Origin: Rhabditoides inermis
Taxonomy: Eukaryota > Nematoda > Chromadorea > Rhabditida > Rhabditidae
Direction: 5' to 3'
DNA length: 64,000 nucleotides
Assembly (NCBI GenBank): GCA_963966185.1
Contig: CAWZYM010000385.1
Span: 62,001 to 126,000, forward strand
Notes under the pieces: model-generated
Seen by the model: only the letters and a program-made list of their open reading frames with translations
What the model was told of the DNA's origin: nothing
Database searches by the model: none
Shown: positions 61,001 through 64,000 of the stretch, piece after piece
How positions within the stretch are numbered: position 1 is the first letter of the stretch
Layout: every line of letters starts with the position of its first letter
Program-made: the position numbers and the translations under genes

Positions 61001-64000
61001 ATGTGATGGGGAAGGACGAGCGAGGCGGCCAGAATGTCACGGAACAGAGTCGTGCACACCTGCTTCAGCTCCTCGTCTCTGAAGCAAAACAAACATTACA
61101 CATTATACTTCTCTTAAAACCACGATGCCGTACCCATACATGCGTTGCATAACTTACTCACCCGACATCATTGGTGAAGTGTGCGAGGAGGGGCATGAGA
61201 TGGACAATGCGGACCGGAGGGGCGACAAACGCCTGGATGGCATAGTTGTATAGAAACTGCACCAGCGTCTTCAGCGCCAGACGAGAAGGGTGTCTGCAAG
61301 TAGGCCATCATCACTCGTCACAGAAGCCAGACAGACGGACAGACATACCTCCTCATCTCGGCGGCGGATACGGAGGTGGCGCTCGCGTCTCCCGATCCAC
61401 TCGCGTCGCCGCCTCGCAGACCCGTCTCCTCCCACACTGCATCCAGCTACAAAACAAACACATAACAAGTACAAACAAGTCAAACGGAGAATTGAAAAAA
61501 AAATCACTTCCGATACAGTCATTGAGTCACTCCAAATGTCTAACAATCATATCCAGAAAAGTATACGCATTCTCATTTTCTCTCTTACAACTTGTGCTGA
61601 AACAAGAAACATAAAAAGTCTTGAAACATACATGTTTTTCGACCATATCCAGTGCCATGTCGAGCTTGGGAGGCGCCTGGTGGGCGGGCAGCTGCGGGCA
61701 CACAGACACAGACGGAAGGTCGAACCACACAAACGTCACCAGCGTACTGAATGGGCAGCATGTACTCGTACAGCTGAAACCATCAAATGTCCATGCTATA
61801 CCCACATTGCAAGTCGATTGCGGATGTTCTCGTAGCTCTGCGTCACGTACTCTCCAACACGAGCGATCAGCCTGCAAAAAGTAAAGACTAAAAAATGAAA
61901 CAAAATGTACATAGATAAAAATATATATCACACGATCCGCGGAAGAATCGAACGATGTGGGACCTAGGAGCTACCTATGTTCATATAGAGGTTTTCGAGG
62001 GTGCTCCACAAGGTGGTATAGGTGGTTTTGGTCCATTATGCAAATTTGGTCAGTTAAGGGACCATGACCTCAATTCGGTCAGTTTTTGTTCAAATTTCAA
62101 AACAACTTCTAAAAGGCTCTTTCGATTTGTAAAAACATTCTAAGACATTTTTCATATAGAGTTGTTTTCATGAAAATCATTTTTGAAAAAGTTATGATCA
62201 AGAACATGTAAAAATTTGCATATTTCAACTTTTCTAAGAACTTTCCGCCTCGAACTAACAGAAGCGACTACCATCATTGCATTTTACGTATGTTTATTAG
62301 TCTACATGCTTTTTATCGACAACTAAATGTTGCCTTTTTGCTCATGCAGAACGATGAAAGTGGTTAAAATGTGAAAATCCGCATGTTCCCGCCACTTTTC
62401 AATTTTTGATTCTTGAAGTGATTTTTGTTATTTAAGAATGAGAGAATTGAAAAGTGGCAAAAAGATGCGAATTTTCCCGTTTGAGCCACATTCATCGCCC
62501 TGGATGAGCAAAAAAGCAACATTTAATTTTCACGATAAAAATCATGTAAACTAATGAAAATACGTAAATTAGTGTCAGTCACTTCATGTAAACTAATGAA
62601 AATACGTAAATTAGTGTCAGTCACAATAGTGTCAGTCACTTTTGTTAGTTCGGGGCGGGAAGTTCTTAGAAAAGTTAAAATATGCAATTTTTTTCTATTT
62701 TCTTGATCATAACTTTTTCAAAAATGATTTTCATGAAATCATTCTATATGAAAATATCTTAGAATGTTGAGACAAATCGAAGAAGTCCTTCAGGGATAAT
62801 TTTTAACGAAAACTGACCGAATTGAGGTCATGGTCCCTTAACTGATCAAATTTGCATAACGGACCAAAACCACCTATACCACCTTGTAGAGCACCCTCGA
62901 AAACCTCTATATGCACACAAGTAGCTCCTAGGTCCCATATGCCCAAAATTCGTTCGATTCTTACGCGGATCATGTGATATATTGTACGCATGATAAGCAC
63001 CGAGTATTCGTATTGTAAAATACATAAAATGAAACACCACACTCACTTGTACCAGAGAGAGAGGGCGCGCCACTCAAACTGGCACACGGCACCCTGCACG
63101 AAGAACATGTGGCTGAAAAGATACATCACTATACACAGTCACATATCACATGACTGCTTGACACCCACCTCGCAATGAGCACGGCGCTCTCGTTTTGGTT
63201 GTCGAGCAGTCGGAAGACGAGGTTGATCAACGGCACGAGGAGACGGGCCTCCGACGCTCCGCACACCGTCGCGATACACACACCCCAGTTTCGCACCGCA
63301 TCGTCCTACAACACTATTCCATACACATCACACGATTCGACTGTTCGTACCTTGACGTTCTCGAGTGCCTTGAACAGGATGGGATCGAGCCACTCCCACA
63401 TCTCGCGGCTCGCCTTGTGGTACCACATCTTGCTGCCGTTGATCAGACCAGCCACCAGCTCGGCCGCAAGCTTCTGCTCAGACTCCTCAAACAATGATGA
63501 TGATACTTAGCATTTTCTGATACACACCACCACAAAACAAAAAAAGTATTACCTTCTCACTGGCGAGCAGCTGCTCCACGTGCCTCTTCATAGCTGGCAG
63601 GACATGCGCGCCGAACGAACGGAAGATACCCTGACACATACATCCATCCCTGTTGCAGGTTTCATACCACTACGAACAAGAAAAATAGACCGAGACAGCA
63701 ACAACGCATCCCTTTTCTCTCCTCTTCTCACCTGGAAGAAGGCGAAGGTGACGGCGTTGAACTCCTCGCCCTTCTTCTCCTCTGAAACAACGTCCTTTAC
63801 TCTACGTTCTCATACACATTCTGCTTCGATTCCAAACGCCTTCTTTACTCCCTTCTATCCTACTCGTATAGTTCCCTCCTCTCTCATCCAGCCCCTCTCA
63901 CGCACCAATGGTGAGGTATGCCTTCATCTTGTCCGAGAACTCCTGCTCGTTGATCATGTTGCATATGTACTGTTCCGTCTCCGTCAGCTCCTCCCACGGC
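58043..64000 (-). CDS. PSME4: Proteasome activator PA200/Blm10, C-terminal part
   Basis: Eighteen minus-strand exons from the window edge (63906-64000) to the stop at 58045-58043 give the last roughly 530 residues. Among them are 63485-63351, 63305-63169, 61293-61162, 60350-60183, 58254-58178 and 58100-58043. Strong matches to human PSME4 include AELVAGLINGSKMWYHKASR, RRHAGVLGLAACVLAFPYSV, VKKTLAEFKRTHQDSWHEHK and DDQLTVLTDLLVSPNYYV. PA200 is a nuclear HEAT-like-repeat solenoid that caps the 20S proteasome and opens its gate. The last three residues YYV form the HbYX motif that docks between alpha subunits. The bromodomain-like region seen in vertebrates aligns with the exons near 60.2-60.5 kb. 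Intron 63046-61872 carries a 1-kb palindrome, and intron 60182-58255 holds two plus-strand genes. Three acceptors end TTTGAG instead of CAG. The 5' part lies outside the window. Confidence 0.95.
58297..58385 (+). repeat. tRNA-like repeat in PSME4 intron
   Basis: TGTAGTGGTTAGCGATGCTC resembles an A-box region and GGGATCGAATTGG a decayed B-box. No intact cloverleaf. Confidence 0.4.
58873..59158 (+). CDS. Small secreted peptide precursor A, nested in PSME4 intron
   Basis: Two exons, 58873-58935 and 59024-59158, encode 65 residues. Exon 1 is a signal peptide (MPLWLLLLATAALSTAKISN); exon 2 is the mature part, starting DLDCSYKDGSLVFCRP and ending GWKARTMNSYQ. There are two cysteines, which could form one disulphide. 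It shares the phase-0 intron position, the LDCSYKxGSLVFCRP block and the WKxRxxNxY ending with gene B 645 bp downstream, so they are tandem paralogues. Both lie on the strand opposite to PSME4, inside its penultimate intron. No dibasic neuropeptide cleavage pattern is obvious. Family not recognised; it could be a defence, cuticle or signalling peptide. Confidence 0.75.
59405..59480 (-). repeat. tRNA-like repeat between the nested peptide genes
   Basis: Minus strand has TTTAGCCTAGTGGCTAGCGAGC (A-box-like) and CGGGTTCGATTCC (B-box). It shares the GATCTGTTCAC word before the B-box with the unit at 45558-45643, showing a common repeat family. Confidence 0.55.
59803..60108 (+). CDS. Small secreted peptide precursor B, nested in PSME4 intron
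   Basis: Two exons, 59803-59871 and 59944-60108, encode 77 residues. Exon 1 is a signal peptide (MLRLYTILFTLYALVTAFYI). Exon 2 begins QLDCSYKMGSLVFCRP and ends LLEWKTRALNNYH. Compared with gene A it has a Ser/Pro-rich insertion (SIPSPSPLPSLHPSSSLSL) between the two conserved blocks. The intron falls at the same place and phase. At the nucleotide level the KDG/KMG difference looks like a compensating pair of one-base indels, leaving the frame intact on either side; this implies selection on the flanking motif. Confidence 0.75.
61925..62983. mobile_element. 1-kb palindromic foldback element in PSME4 intron
   Basis: Arms of about 450-500 bp are near-perfect inverses. The outer ends read TATATCACACGATCCGCG / CGCGGATCATGTGATATA, then GGGACCTAGGAGCTAC, GGTGGTATAGGTGGTTTTGG and AACTTTTTCAAAAATGATTT blocks. 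The turn is near 62410-62450. A 41-bp unit (ATGTAAACTAATGAAAATAC...) is tandemly duplicated at about 62543-62625 in the right arm only. No coding capacity; flanks are AT-rich and a target duplication cannot be fixed. Confidence 0.88.

Noticed and set aside
63336..63352. TCGACTGTTCGTAC shared with the nested peptide exons
   Set aside because: A 14-base match at a PSME4 donor, in a different gene and strand context with no extended similarity; best treated as coincidence.

Overview
This window looks like a nuclear genome fragment of a nematode. Genes are split into many short exons by small GT-AG introns, often 45-60 bp, with T-rich CAG acceptors. The recognisable genes are animal families: a SIX homeobox factor, spastin, SRF, a FMRFamide-receptor-type GPCR and the proteasome activator PA200. 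Heavy GA/CT microsatellites, many foldback elements and tRNA-like repeats would suit a Pristionchus-like diplogastrid, but the genus is only a guess. No bacterial, viral or CRISPR feature was seen.

Layout. 0.3-1.0 kb: 3' part of an unrecognised lysine-rich gene (+). 3.7-5.4 kb: SIX4/5-like homeobox gene (+) with a tRNA-Pro gene inside an intron and a near-identical tRNA-Pro just downstream. 6.7-7.8 kb: small multi-pass membrane protein, TMBIM-like (-). 8.1-9.4 kb: LTR-flanked non-autonomous element. 9.7-10.1 kb: small lysine-rich protein (+). 12.0-15.1 kb: MIF4G-domain protein related to MIF4GD/CTIF (+). 16.0-19.1 kb: spastin (+). 20.3-21.8 kb: F-box protein (+). 21.8-43.2 kb: a long gene-poor tract of microsatellites and foldback elements, with only two orphan exons near 36.5 kb. 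43.2-47.0 kb: peptide GPCR (+). 47.0-55.3 kb: presumed regulatory region plus the SRF (unc-120) gene (+). 55.8-56.3 kb: a stand-alone TAZ1 zinc-finger protein (+). 56.7-57.5 kb: small membrane protein (-). 58.0-64.0 kb: 3' part of PSME4/PA200 (-), with two small secreted-peptide paralogues nested on the opposite strand in one intron.

No operon or pathway links the whole window. The most suggestive neighbourhood is SRF next to a TAZ1-only protein, since SRF-type factors work with CBP/p300, whose TAZ1 domain this small protein resembles. The SRF locus also carries three perfect CArG boxes, which fits autoregulation. The most novel-looking item is the nested pair of secreted peptides sharing LDCSYKxGSLVFCRP and WKxRxxNxY motifs. 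Foldback elements, several with A/B-box tRNA-like sequence, sit in introns of the MIF4G, spastin, GPCR and PSME4 genes.

Exon boundaries were inferred by eye from splice motifs, reading frame and family similarity remembered from known proteins; no alignment was run.
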